NCBI RefSeq assembly: GCF_947381555.1
Contig: NZ_CANCWQ010000001.1
Location: forward strand, 1 to 64,000
Source: Limosilactobacillus pulli
GTDB lineage: Bacteria; Bacillota; Bacilli; Lactobacillales; Lactobacillaceae
Direction of reading: 5' to 3'
DNA: 64,000 nucleotides
Shown here: positions 1 to 7,442 of the stretch, in pieces
Layout: every line of letters begins with the position of its first letter
Numbering within the stretch: position 1 is the first letter of the stretch
Translations under genes and position numbers: made by a program
The notes under the pieces: generated by a model
Told to the model about the DNA's origin: nothing
Databases searched by the model: none
Seen by the model: the letters and a program-made list of their open reading frames with translations, nothing else

Positions 1-497
<497 letters not shown>

Positions 498-661
498 AAT
501 ATAAGAACTTGAAAAGCTCAAATTTAAATTAAGCGAATTGACTTCGCAAATGTTTTTGCATCAATCGTAATGATTGATGACCCTGCACATTTGTGTTCGT
601 CGAAACTGTATTCAGTTTTCAAAGGTCTACCAAGTTGCCGTTTCAAACAAGCAACTCTATC

Positions 662-690
662 AGTTTAACAAGTTGTCAACTACCTGTCAA
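662..690 (-). promoter_or_regulatory. rRNA operon promoter P2
   Basis: On the minus strand TTGACA (685-690) is followed after 17 bases by TAAACT (662-667). The consensus -35 and spacing, and the place 170 bases upstream of 16S, fit the proximal promoter of an rRNA operon. The leader that follows contains the ACCTTTGAAAACTGAATA block typical of Firmicutes rRNA leaders. Confidence 0.85.
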
Positions 691-779
691 GAACTTTTTT
701 ATTTAAATTTTCTTGATGGGTAAGCGCTAAGCCGTGAAACCTAAGTGATCAGCAACTCATCGCCGCGACAACGTTATCT

Positions 780-808
780 AATATACAAAGATTATCATCA
801 TATGTCAA
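780..808 (-). promoter_or_regulatory. rRNA operon promoter P1
   Basis: On the minus strand TTGACA (803-808) is followed after exactly 17 bases by TATATT (780-785). A second TTGACA lies 11 bases further upstream. With P2 this gives the usual tandem promoters, about 118 bases apart. Confidence 0.85.
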
Positions 809-1410
809 CGACTTGTCAAAAGTTTTTCAATTATTTTTCAAAATGTGAATATTAAAGCATTGGCATTGACTATCATTCGAAAAAACACGAATTTAAACAG
901 TAACTCCAGCTTTGATCGATCGTTGATTTATCAACGGCAAAATTTACGATTATCTCAACAGATTAAATACCATTGTCGGCTTTGACACGCAAGCAAGCAT
1001 CTGCTTAAAGCATAGAGCACCAAGCAGCAGAAAAGTTTTGTTTTTAGCGATTGATCAGATTATGATAGCTAAAATCCCTATTATCTCACGAGGCTTCCAA
1101 AATGATGCAGCCTAAGGAAGCAACTATTACATCAATTCATAAACTATTACAAGCGGCTACATAGTTATGACACAGGCCAATCCAATTAACGACTTTTATC
1201 ATCGGCATTGATCCAGTAAACATGATAACTTTAAAAATTTTCCGAAAGCATGCTCGATTTGCTATTCTCAAAGCCAACTATTCAACTTTTTATTTAATCA
1301 GTTATTTTCAATAAAATCACCGAAAACACTTGACCTAGAAAATAAAAACGCCGACAAAAACTGCCGACGCTTTTTTTAACTGAGCGCAAAACTATTTGGT
1401 TGCATCAAAT
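809..1410. other. Intergenic stretch without a recognisable gene
   Basis: This AT-rich stretch lies between the rRNA promoters and the right end of the IS200/IS605 element. I see no ORF with a ribosome binding site, no convincing terminator and no RNA gene. The 20 bases at 1391-1410, directly outside the element end, would form the guide of the predicted omega RNA. Confidence 0.6.
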
Positions 1411-1438
1411 GTGAACTACCCGTCCATAAATGGCCGGG
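1411..1438 (-). repeat. IS200/IS605 right-end hairpin
   Basis: CCCG (1419-1422) pairs with CGGG (1435-1438). After one unpaired T/C position, CCA (1424-1426) pairs with TGG (1431-1433) around a TAAA loop. An imperfect hairpin just inside the end, followed by TTCAC (1411-1415 complement), is how TnpA recognises and cuts the right end in this family. Most of it recurs exactly at 51843-51864. Confidence 0.8.
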
Positions 1439-1714
1439 CTTCGGATCTACACGGCAGCAGAGTACCATGTGATGTGCAGTCGTTAGCCACACTCCGAAGA
1501 CATTTAGACCATGCCAGAGACTTATGCCTCCGGGGTTTCGTTTTGAAAACTCCACAGCGGTTCCGCTCAGCGTTTTGCCCAAGGGCTCAGAGAGATACGC
1601 CAACCACTGTTCTCATAGTCATTAAAGGCAGTAAGGTTCTGTCCCGCCTTGGGAAATTAATCCCTGTTTAATAATGCTGGTTGCTAAATGACTAGACCTA
1701 TCCCAGTCGTTTTT
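1411..1714 (-). ncRNA. Predicted omega RNA (TnpB guide RNA scaffold)
   Basis: The 300 bases between the tnpB stop and the right end are richer in G+C than the surroundings and full of short hairpins, for example AGCGG-TT-CCGCT (1556-1567) and GCCC-AA-GGGC (1577-1586). In this family the omega RNA overlaps the 3' end of tnpB and runs to the right end, with its guide read from the flanking DNA, here the complement of 1391-1410. The two ORFs in this stretch (1376-1603 minus, 1396-1671 plus) have no ribosome binding sites and cross the element end, so I treat the region as non-coding. The RNA's exact 5' end is unknown. Confidence 0.75.
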
Positions 1715-3160
1715 TTAATGTTTACGATTTTTCTTTGAATTAATTTCGATTAACCAATTTGCCTTGATTTCTTTTGGCAGTTCAGTCTCATCAACACTAG
1801 CTTCTTTAGCCTGGCGAATAGCTGCCTGCCGTTCACGGTACTTGATATGTTTCTTAGGTTTAAGGGCCCATGCCAAAATATTTTGACTGGCATTAAGGTC
1901 ACGGATAATCTTCTTACCCGTGTATTTGGAAACCCATTCCCGCTCCGTTGGATCATGTTTTTCTTGATAGTCGGTGCCATACTCAACCTGACTAGTCTTG
2001 TAACTGTCTACCTTAATTAAGGTCTTACCTTCACGATCGGCAACCTGGGTTAACAGCTGTGACAATTCATAAGGTTTGATTTTGGCTAATTTTCGATTTT
2101 TAGCGTGATTACCTGCTTTATTAAAGGCAGTTGACTCACGACGCATTTTTTTAGCATCAAGCTGTTCAATAGCAATCAAATTATGTCCTTCAAACAGTTT
2201 TTTTGCCATGTGTCGATAAGTTTCCGTTAAAACATTCGTGCGTCGAACATTATAGTAACGAATTAGTTCAGTAAGTTTAACCAATCGCGAACTTTTATGA
2301 TTAAGAAACTTTTCAAGATGGCTTCGTTGGCTTTTAAGATTGTTGATAATGTGTTCATATTTGTCTGCATCAACAGAAACTTTAGGATTCAAGTAGATTC
2401 GCTGATTTTCGGAAGTATGGAAAATCTTGTTGTCCTTCATGTTCCAATCGGACCCAATTTTCTTGGTTGGTTTACGGCGCCGATGTTGATCTTTAAGCAC
2501 CAACTGCAGTTCAAACAGGCCATCGCTTTTACGCTTAATCTTAGACGTAACAATGGTTAGATGTTTAAAATGTTTGATATTGTCAATCGTCTGCAAGTTT
2601 CCATAATCTTGAATCTTAATATGATGAGCCGAAAGTACTTCAATTTGACCATTGCTTGGCAGTGAAACCGTTGTATGGCTCTTGCCATTGCGTAAGTATG
2701 CCAACGAACCCTTGCGATACCAAGAACGATGCTGGGGATTATTGCCATATTTATTATTGCGATAATCTTCTTTTTCCTGTTTCGTCATCTTGGCAGCTTT
2801 TTTCAATACCTTTCGGTACTCGCCAAAGTTAGTCATAATGGAGACCATGAATTCATCGCGTAGTGCCTGCGAGTGAATTGGAACCTTCTTCCCATCCCAT
2901 TTATCAATATGGTAAACGTCGTGCAGAAATCTAGGCATAATTTGATCCTTGATAACGTAAATCTTACCCTTCTTGTCAGTTGGATAAGGACGGTTTAGAT
3001 GCCTATATCCATAGGTTTTTTCCAGATATTTAATGGTGTATTGATATGCCTTATTTAAAACATCAATATTTTCTGCGTAACGTTTTTCCAATTGCGGCGT
3101 GGTAACCAAACGACAATGACGAACTCGAATATATTCAGTTTTTTTAGGCAAATCAATCAT
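1715..3160 (-). CDS. tnpB: TnpB RNA-guided endonuclease, zinc-finger cysteines absent
   Basis: This 481-residue protein is the TnpB/Fanzor-type nuclease of IS200/IS605 elements. With an omega RNA it cuts DNA next to a short target-adjacent motif and helps keep the element at its site. The RuvC triad is visible: D238 in IGSDWNMKDN, E332 in LIAIEQLD and D421 in IIRDLNASQN. The stretch between E and the last D, which normally carries two CxxC pairs (about 389-416 here), has no cysteine; the whole protein has only one, C16. The spacing and flanking motifs (KTSQ before, RDLNASQNI after) are kept, so the finger is lost or rebuilt rather than deleted. It is longer than the usual roughly 400 residues. 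The start overlaps the tnpA stop by one base, which suggests translational coupling. Confidence 0.93.
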   Translation of the reverse strand: MIDLPKKTEYIRVRHCRLVTTPQLEKRYAENIDVLNKAYQYTIKYLEKTYGYRHLNRPYPTDKKGKIYVIKDQIMPRFLHDVYHIDKWDGKKVPIHSQALRDEFMVSIMTNFGEYRKVLKKAAKMTKQEKEDYRNNKYGNNPQHRSWYRKGSLAYLRNGKSHTTVSLPSNGQIEVLSAHHIKIQDYGNLQTIDNIKHFKHLTIVTSKIKRKSDGLFELQLVLKDQHRRRKPTKKIGSDWNMKDNKIFHTSENQRIYLNPKVSVDADKYEHIINNLKSQRSHLEKFLNHKSSRLVKLTELIRYYNVRRTNVLTETYRHMAKKLFEGHNLIAIEQLDAKKMRRESTAFNKAGNHAKNRKLAKIKPYELSQLLTQVADREGKTLIKVDSYKTSQVEYGTDYQEKHDPTEREWVSKYTGKKIIRDLNASQNILAWALKPKKHIKYRERQAAIRQAKEASVDETELPKEIKANWLIEINSKKNRKH

Positions 3161-3588
3161 TATCTGGTCTTTCCTTTACTCGATTTCTGGTGTTGAATAT
3201 AATGACGAATTTGTTCTTCCGAGCGTTCACTAACGGTAACCGCAAAATAACTTGGTTGCCATAAATGACCACCCCAAAGCTTTTGTTTAATTTCTGGATG
3301 GTGCATAAACAGCATTCGCGCCGAAACACCCTTTAAACCCTTCATGATTGAAGAAATTGAATGCTTAGGTGAGGCATCGACCAACATGTGAACATGGTCA
3401 GACATAATTTTCATTTCTTCAATCTGCATATCAAATTGATCAGCCAAACTACGGAGCAACGCTTCCAGCTCTTGCTTAACGGAACCTACCAAAACATCTC
3501 GACGGTACTTGGTTACGATAATCAAGTGATATTGTAACGAGTACACACTGGTCCGACTGTAATGCAAATCATCAGAATGTGCTTGCAT
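3160..3588 (-). CDS. tnpA: IS200/IS605 transposase TnpA (Y1 HUH)
   Basis: This is a 142-residue single-strand DNA transposase that excises and inserts the element through hairpins at its ends. The HUH motif is H65-V-H67 in SDHVHMLV, and the catalytic tyrosine is Y130 in RHYIQHQ, in the usual C-terminal helix. The conserved WQPSYF lies before it. I start it at the ATG at 3588, which has GAAGGA about 7 bases upstream, rather than at the upstream TTG-type start. It is full length for the family and appears intact. Confidence 0.95.
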   Translation of the reverse strand: MQAHSDDLHYSRTSVYSLQYHLIIVTKYRRDVLVGSVKQELEALLRSLADQFDMQIEEMKIMSDHVHMLVDASPKHSISSIMKGLKGVSARMLFMHHPEIKQKLWGGHLWQPSYFAVTVSERSEEQIRHYIQHQKSSKGKTR

Positions 3589-3688
3589 ATGTATTCCTTC
3601 AATCATTTATATTTTAGTTTTATCATATCATATTTATCTTGCATACTCACCAAAATGAGTGCAAAAAATAAGCTCATTCGGAAATTCA

Positions 3689-3708
3689 GAAAGCGTTGTG
3701 ACGCTTTC
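3689..3708. repeat. Hairpin in the IS left-end region
   Basis: GAAAGCG (3689-3695) and CGCTTTC (3702-3708) form a perfect 7-bp stem with a 6-base loop. A second, weaker hairpin (GGTAC/GTGCC on the minus strand) lies just upstream of it in the direction of tnpA. Either could be the subterminal hairpin that TnpA binds at the left end; the sequence alone does not decide. Confidence 0.5.
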
Positions 3709-3800
3709 CTCTTGGCACTAAAGTACCGAGTTTCCTCGCGAGCTTCGCTACAAAGCTTAAAGAAAAGTTGCGAATCCTTTTAGGAGAAGTTTTGAATAAA

Positions 3801-3845
3801 GAAACGACAAAATGTAAATTTTATACGATATAAATTTTGCGTTTC
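3801..3845. repeat. AT-rich inverted repeat between the IS and pckA
   Basis: GAAACG + CAAAAT (3801-3813, one unpaired A) pairs with ATTTTG + CGTTTC (3834-3845) around a 20-base AT-rich loop. It has no clear U-run, so it is not a typical terminator. It could be a flanking structure used by the element as a target or a regulatory dyad; I cannot assign a function. Confidence 0.45.
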
Positions 3846-3960
3846 TTAATTTTTACCTTTAATAAATTCATCAAAAAGTCAATTTCAGCGCTTTTTTGAC
3901 ATTTAGCAAGCTTTTCGACAAATAGCGAAATTTAATCCTATTATTACTTGGTTTTTGCAT

Positions 3961-3966
3961 TATAAT
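3961..3966 (+). promoter_or_regulatory. pckA -10 element
   Basis: A perfect TATAAT lies 52 bases upstream of the pckA ATG. I see no good -35 at 16-18 bases, which suggests an activator-dependent or weak promoter. ATGTAAGCACTTTA just downstream faintly resembles a catabolite-response element, but the match is poor. Confidence 0.55.
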
Positions 3967-4017
3967 AGGAATGTAAGCACTTTAATCACGATAATTTATC
4001 AGAAAGGTGGCTGTTCA

Positions 4018-5664
4018 ATGAGTACTCAAACAAAATTTTCTGAAAAAGACATCGTTAAGACCAACCCGATCTTCTCACGGACGCGGACGACGATTGAATC
4101 GGCATTTTATGCCAACAATATGACACATATTGCCGATACCGCGACTGCTTATCGTTTGGCGGCTGACAACCCTAATACCATCGTTACCGACCTGCCAATC
4201 AAGCATACCGAAGAACTGGGGCTGCCAGCCGATGCCAAGATGCTGGTTGACAACCATGGTCGGATCGTGGGCCGGACCGCGGCAGCACGGCGTTTGATCG
4301 GTTCACCAAACGTTGATGCCGAAAAAATCGATGGCGTCTTGCGCGAAGCTATCTATGAAGGTCATGAACGCGACTTTTACACGACGGACGTAATCGTGGG
4401 GCTAGATGAAGACTTTATGGTAAAGGCGCACTTGGCTCTGGCAGAAGGCTTTGAGGTCAATCTGCTTTCCTACATGCTCAACTTCCAAACAGCTACCGAA
4501 AATTGGCTGAAGCGCTATGACGATTCACGGGCCTATGACGAAGGCGACATCTATCTGTACTGCGACCCATACTGGAGCAATCCTGACTATCCACATGGCC
4601 TGGTTGTCATCGATGCTCAGCACAATGCGGCCGCGGTTTTGGGGCTGCGCTACTTTGGCGAGCTTAAGAAGTCTACTTTGACGCTGGCCTGGGCAACCGC
4701 GCACCGACATGGTTTTACGGCTTGTCACGGTGGCGAAAAGACTTTCCACTTCAGCGATCGTGATGATCAGACTTTTGCCTTCTATGGGCTTTCTGGATCA
4801 GGCAAGTCTACGCTGACCCACGCTAAGCACGACGGCAAGTTCGATATTACCGTGCTGCATGACGATGCGTTCGTAATCAATCGTGAGGACGGCAGCTCCA
4901 CGGCTCTTGAACCGGCCTACTTTGATAAGACCAACGACTACCTGCCGGGCAGCCGCGAAATGCAGTACTTTACCACGGTGATGAATGTTGGCGTCACGCT
5001 TAATGAAGCCGGCCAAAAGGTATTGGTAACTCAAGATCTGCGCAATGGCAACGGGCGGACCATCAAAACGCGCTACGCTTCTACCAACCGAGTGGACCGC
5101 GAAATTGCCCCAATCAACGCCGTCTTTTGGATCATGAAAGATGACAGTCTGCCACCAGTCGTTAAACTGACTGATCCCGTCACCGCGGCTACGTTTGGCC
5201 TGACGCTGGCTACCAAGCGCTCTACCGCTGAAAACGTGGTGGGAGCTGATCGCAATGCCCTGGTTATCGAACCATTTGCCGACCCATTCCGTGCCTATCC
5301 ATTAAGCGAGGACTATCAAGACTTTAAGGCTTTGTTTGAAAAACGCCATGTTGACTGCTACATTGTCAACACCGCCAACTTCAACGGCTTAGACATCCCT
5401 AAAGAACTGACACTAAAGGCTTTGGAAGACATTGCTCAAAGCCAGGCCGCCTTCCAGCCATTTGGTAAGCTGGCCAACATGGAATACATTGCCTATGATG
5501 GCTATCCTGTCGACTTTAACGATGCCGAATACGTGACTAAGCTCAAGACGCGCCTTGAAATTCGGCGTGACTGGGTTAAGAATTATGAAGCTCAACACTC
5601 GGACGAAAAACTGCCTGCTGAAATTCTGACCAGTCTGGATAACCTGATCAACTCCCTAAACTAA
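4018..5664 (+). CDS. pckA: Phosphoenolpyruvate carboxykinase (ATP)
   Basis: This 548-residue cytoplasmic enzyme interconverts oxaloacetate + ATP and phosphoenolpyruvate + CO2 + ADP. The ATP-binding kinase-1a loop GLSGSGKST is near residue 258, with the metal/substrate motif HDDAF (about 281) just after and ETxR-type active-site sequence further on. I use the ATG at 4018, preceded by AGAAAGGTGG; the reading frame is open for 21 more codons upstream but has no ribosome binding site there. It is a single-gene unit closed by a strong terminator. In heterofermentative lactobacilli it may work in the carboxylating, ATP-forming direction; that is inference. Confidence 0.96.
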   Translation: MSTQTKFSEKDIVKTNPIFSRTRTTIESAFYANNMTHIADTATAYRLAADNPNTIVTDLPIKHTEELGLPADAKMLVDNHGRIVGRTAAARRLIGSPNVDAEKIDGVLREAIYEGHERDFYTTDVIVGLDEDFMVKAHLALAEGFEVNLLSYMLNFQTATENWLKRYDDSRAYDEGDIYLYCDPYWSNPDYPHGLVVIDAQHNAAAVLGLRYFGELKKSTLTLAWATAHRHGFTACHGGEKTFHFSDRDDQTFAFYGLSGSGKSTLTHAKHDGKFDITVLHDDAFVINREDGSSTALEPAYFDKTNDYLPGSREMQYFTTVMNVGVTLNEAGQKVLVTQDLRNGNGRTIKTRYASTNRVDREIAPINAVFWIMKDDSLPPVVKLTDPVTAATFGLTLATKRSTAENVVGADRNALVIEPFADPFRAYPLSEDYQDFKALFEKRHVDCYIVNTANFNGLDIPKELTLKALEDIAQSQAAFQPFGKLANMEYIAYDGYPVDFNDAEYVTKLKTRLEIRRDWVKNYEAQHSDEKLPAEILTSLDNLINSLN

Positions 5665-5686
5665 ATACTAACAACCTTGATCTTCC

Positions 5687-5721
5687 AGCGCTGAACTGCT
5701 CAATGCGGCTCAGCGCTTTTT
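5687..5721 (+). terminator. pckA terminator
   Basis: AGCGCTGA (5687-5694) and TCAGCGCT (5710-5717) form a perfect 8-bp stem followed by a T-run, 23 bases after the pckA stop. Confidence 0.85.
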
Positions 5722-5952
5722 AGATGCGACGTCAAACTTTTTCGCGCAACAAGATCATAGTTTTGATCAGTTTTCATAACATGGTTGGTCAGCCAGATTT
5801 GATATTGATCAACATAATACGGATCAATCGGACGACAGCTGGCTTCATAAAAAACACGCTCCCGTTCCATAATATAGATAGCCAACGCGTTCAAAACGGC
5901 CGATAAACGTGTGTCGCTTTTGGCTGCCGAGCTGCTTAAGCTTTTTTCTCAT
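5700..5952 (-). pseudogene. Frameshifted small lactobacillar hypothetical gene
   Basis: A start at 5950-5952 has a good ribosome binding site (AAAGGAAG, 8 bases away). It opens a frame reading MRKKLKQLGSQKRHTFIGRF and ends abruptly at 5845. A second frame overlaps it and continues to 5700 with IWLTNHVMKTDQNYDLV. Together they resemble one of the short KRHTF...GxFxRxG proteins common in lactobacilli, broken by a frameshift around 5850-5895. The longer ORF start at 6126 lies inside the padR terminator hairpin and is not credible. The family assignment is from memory. Confidence 0.5.
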
Positions 5953-6065
5953 TTTTTCTGCTTCCTTTCTCAAATCATCTATCAGCGTCTTCATAAATGC
6001 TTTAGTCGATTTAAGCAGAAATGCATTTTTAGGGAGAAAAGTTCTGAATTTACGTAGCATAATAT

Positions 6066-6122
6066 AAAAAGCAATCGCACGCCACCAGTTTCCCAAAAGC
6101 TGGTATAGCGGGATTGCTTTTC
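6066..6122 (-). terminator. padR terminator
   Basis: On the minus strand AAGCAATC, CGC and ACCAG pair in order with CTGGT, GCG and GATTGCTT, giving a long interrupted stem followed by TTTTT. It lies directly after the padR stop at 6132. Confidence 0.8.
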
Positions 6123-6131
6123 TCAAAGTCG

Positions 6132-6665
6132 TTATCGATTATTAATTTTATCTTCCAGCCAGGCCAATTGATTTTCTTGGCGACTGATCGCCCGGGCTAA
6201 AATCAAGTAATGACCATAATGCTGATCAATCTGTTTTTGACGGCTGAATAATGCTTGCCGACGCTTGCGCAGATGATTAAGACTGTTGCTGATCAATTGA
6301 ATCTGGTGCTTAAACAATTTTTCCAGTCGTGGATCATTACGATCATTGATGAAAAAAGTCTTTAAAGAAAATAGGTCTTTGGATACCGGCAGCTTATCAA
6401 CTGTTTCCATCAGCCAGTCGTTAATAATCTCATATCCATAAGCTGTTAGACGGTAATGTATCTCTTTATCATTATCTTCTTTGGAGTAGCTTTCAATCCA
6501 ACGATCTTGTTCCATACGCTTTAGCTCTGGATAAACCTGACTATGTGATGATTGCCAAAATTCCCCGATATCAAAGCGAAACTCATCCATAATCTGCTTT
6601 CCAGTACAGTCCTTATTAAGCAGGATCCCCATAATAACATAGGGCAGTATCCTTTTTTGCGGCAT
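6132..6665 (-). CDS. padR: PadR-family repressor of phenolic acid decarboxylase
   Basis: This 177-residue winged-helix regulator has the PadR N-terminal domain (about 1-90: RILPYVIMGILL, then QVYPELKRMEQDRWI, the recognition-helix/wing region) and a long C-terminal helical dimerisation part (about 100-177). In lactobacilli, PadR represses the decarboxylase gene until phenolic acids such as p-coumarate are present. It lies 48 bases downstream of the decarboxylase gene on the same strand and is likely co-transcribed, giving negative feedback. The likely operator is described at 7302-7339. Confidence 0.9.
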   Translation of the reverse strand: MPQKRILPYVIMGILLNKDCTGKQIMDEFRFDIGEFWQSSHSQVYPELKRMEQDRWIESYSKEDNDKEIHYRLTAYGYEIINDWLMETVDKLPVSKDLFSLKTFFINDRNDPRLEKLFKHQIQLISNSLNHLRKRRQALFSRQKQIDQHYGHYLILARAISRQENQLAWLEDKINNR

Positions 6666-6713
6666 TTTGCAGCATCCTTCCTTATCTGATTCTGCAAAAC
6701 ATTATATAACAAG

Positions 6714-7268
6714 CTACTTAGCCAGACGATGGTAATTTTCATCAAAGAAACGGCCATTGCGAATATCGTCAGTCATGCCGGCATAAGGGGCTTCATTGAT
6801 GACTTCTTCATTATCTTGACCAGCGTCGCCCATGTAGGTAATCGTCGCAAACTCAGGCACTACTAATTTTGGATAGGTTTCATACTTTTCACGCGATTCA
6901 TGCATTAAATCAATGTGTTCGTTTTGGAAACAAACCGTAATTTCTGGATGTTCCTGTACCCATTTTGGAAAGAAAATCGTACCATTAAGCTTATGTTCAT
7001 TAGGAACGAAATCCAACGCGACATCAGTTCCCGTTGGTTCAGTCCAGGCAATCTTGTAAATTCCTTCCGTTAATTGATGAATGTGCGCTGGTTGATCCTT
7101 AACCCAACGGCCGGCAACCATTCCGCCATGAATCCGATAGTCAACCGTATGATCATTTTTAGCGTACCATTCATATTCCCAGCCATTGTCATACGTATAG
7201 ATGAAATGTGTTCCCAAAAAGTCATCCAGCGTTTTGAAATGTTTGTCCATATGATTTAAGTTTGCCAT
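6714..7268 (-). CDS. pdc: Phenolic acid decarboxylase
   Basis: This 184-residue enzyme removes CO2 from p-coumaric, caffeic and ferulic acid to give vinylphenols without a cofactor; it is a detoxification enzyme of plant-associated lactic acid bacteria. The N-terminal block FLGTHFIYTYDNGWEYEWY and the repeated HGGMVAGRW...IYKIAWTEPTGT...FFPKW blocks of its beta-barrel are present. The length matches the family. The start ATG at 7268 has AAGGCGG upstream. First gene of a pdc-padR operon with its own regulated promoter. Confidence 0.96.
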   Translation of the reverse strand: MANLNHMDKHFKTLDDFLGTHFIYTYDNGWEYEWYAKNDHTVDYRIHGGMVAGRWVKDQPAHIHQLTEGIYKIAWTEPTGTDVALDFVPNEHKLNGTIFFPKWVQEHPEITVCFQNEHIDLMHESREKYETYPKLVVPEFATITYMGDAGQDNEEVINEAPYAGMTDDIRNGRFFDENYHRLAK

Positions 7269-7301
7269 ATTTATTTCCGCCTTTCATAAGTGTCGTTATC
7301 A

Positions 7302-7339
7302 ACATAAAATAGATTATCACTTTATGTCGTTATCGTCAA
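7302..7339 (-). promoter_or_regulatory. pdc promoter with PadR-type operator
   Basis: On the minus strand TTGACG (7334-7339) and TAATCT (7311-7316) are 17 bases apart. ACATAAA (7302-7308) and TTTATGT (7321-7327) form a dyad with a 12-base spacer centred on the -10. PadR sites are ATGT...ACAT-type dyads, so this is the probable operator. A 10-base direct repeat TGTCGTTATC (7291-7300 and 7325-7334) brackets the region. Confidence 0.75.
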
Positions 7340-7361
7340 ATATCACCGACTAAAATAATTT

Positions 7362-7399
7362 GACCCCCATTCCCAAAAATACTTTTGAGAATGAGGGTC
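7362..7399 (-). terminator. Likely terminator after the MFS gene
   Basis: The arms 7362-7374 and 7387-7399 pair over 13 bp with a few G-U pairs. It lies between the exporter stop (7443) and the pdc promoter. The U-run is weak on both strands, so efficiency is uncertain. Confidence 0.5.
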
Positions 7400-7442
7400 T
7401 ATTGAAAATTTTTGGATTTATTTTAAAGGCTTAATAACACGA

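Larger units (their letters stand above)
1411..3785 (-). mobile_element. IS200/IS605-family element (tnpA + tnpB + omega RNA)
   Basis: The element carries a Y1 HUH transposase gene and a tnpB gene that overlap by one base, both on the minus strand. The right end is well placed: the minus strand reads a bulged hairpin, then TAGTTCAC ending at 1411, which is the usual right-end form of this family. The left end is less certain. The region upstream of tnpA up to about 3785 holds two short hairpins and no other gene. Such elements leave no target duplication, so the left border must come from comparison with an empty site. All parts (tnpA, tnpB, structured 3' RNA, right end) look intact, so the element may still move. 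Confidence 0.85.

Noticed and set aside
1349..1378. A possible terminator (GCCGAC ... GCCGACGC followed by seven T)
   Set aside because: The two GCCGAC blocks are direct, not inverted, so no stem forms.
1376..1671. Two overlapping ORFs (75 and 91 residues) on opposite strands
   Set aside because: They cross the IS right end, lack ribosome binding sites, and lie over the structured omega RNA region.
3970..3984. A catabolite-response element at pckA
   Set aside because: ATGTAAGCACTTTA lacks the conserved CG centre and the right-hand half, so the match is too weak to report as a feature.
5953..6126. N-terminal extension of the 93-residue ORF
   Set aside because: Its start lies inside the padR terminator hairpin; a better start with a ribosome binding site is at 5950-5952.
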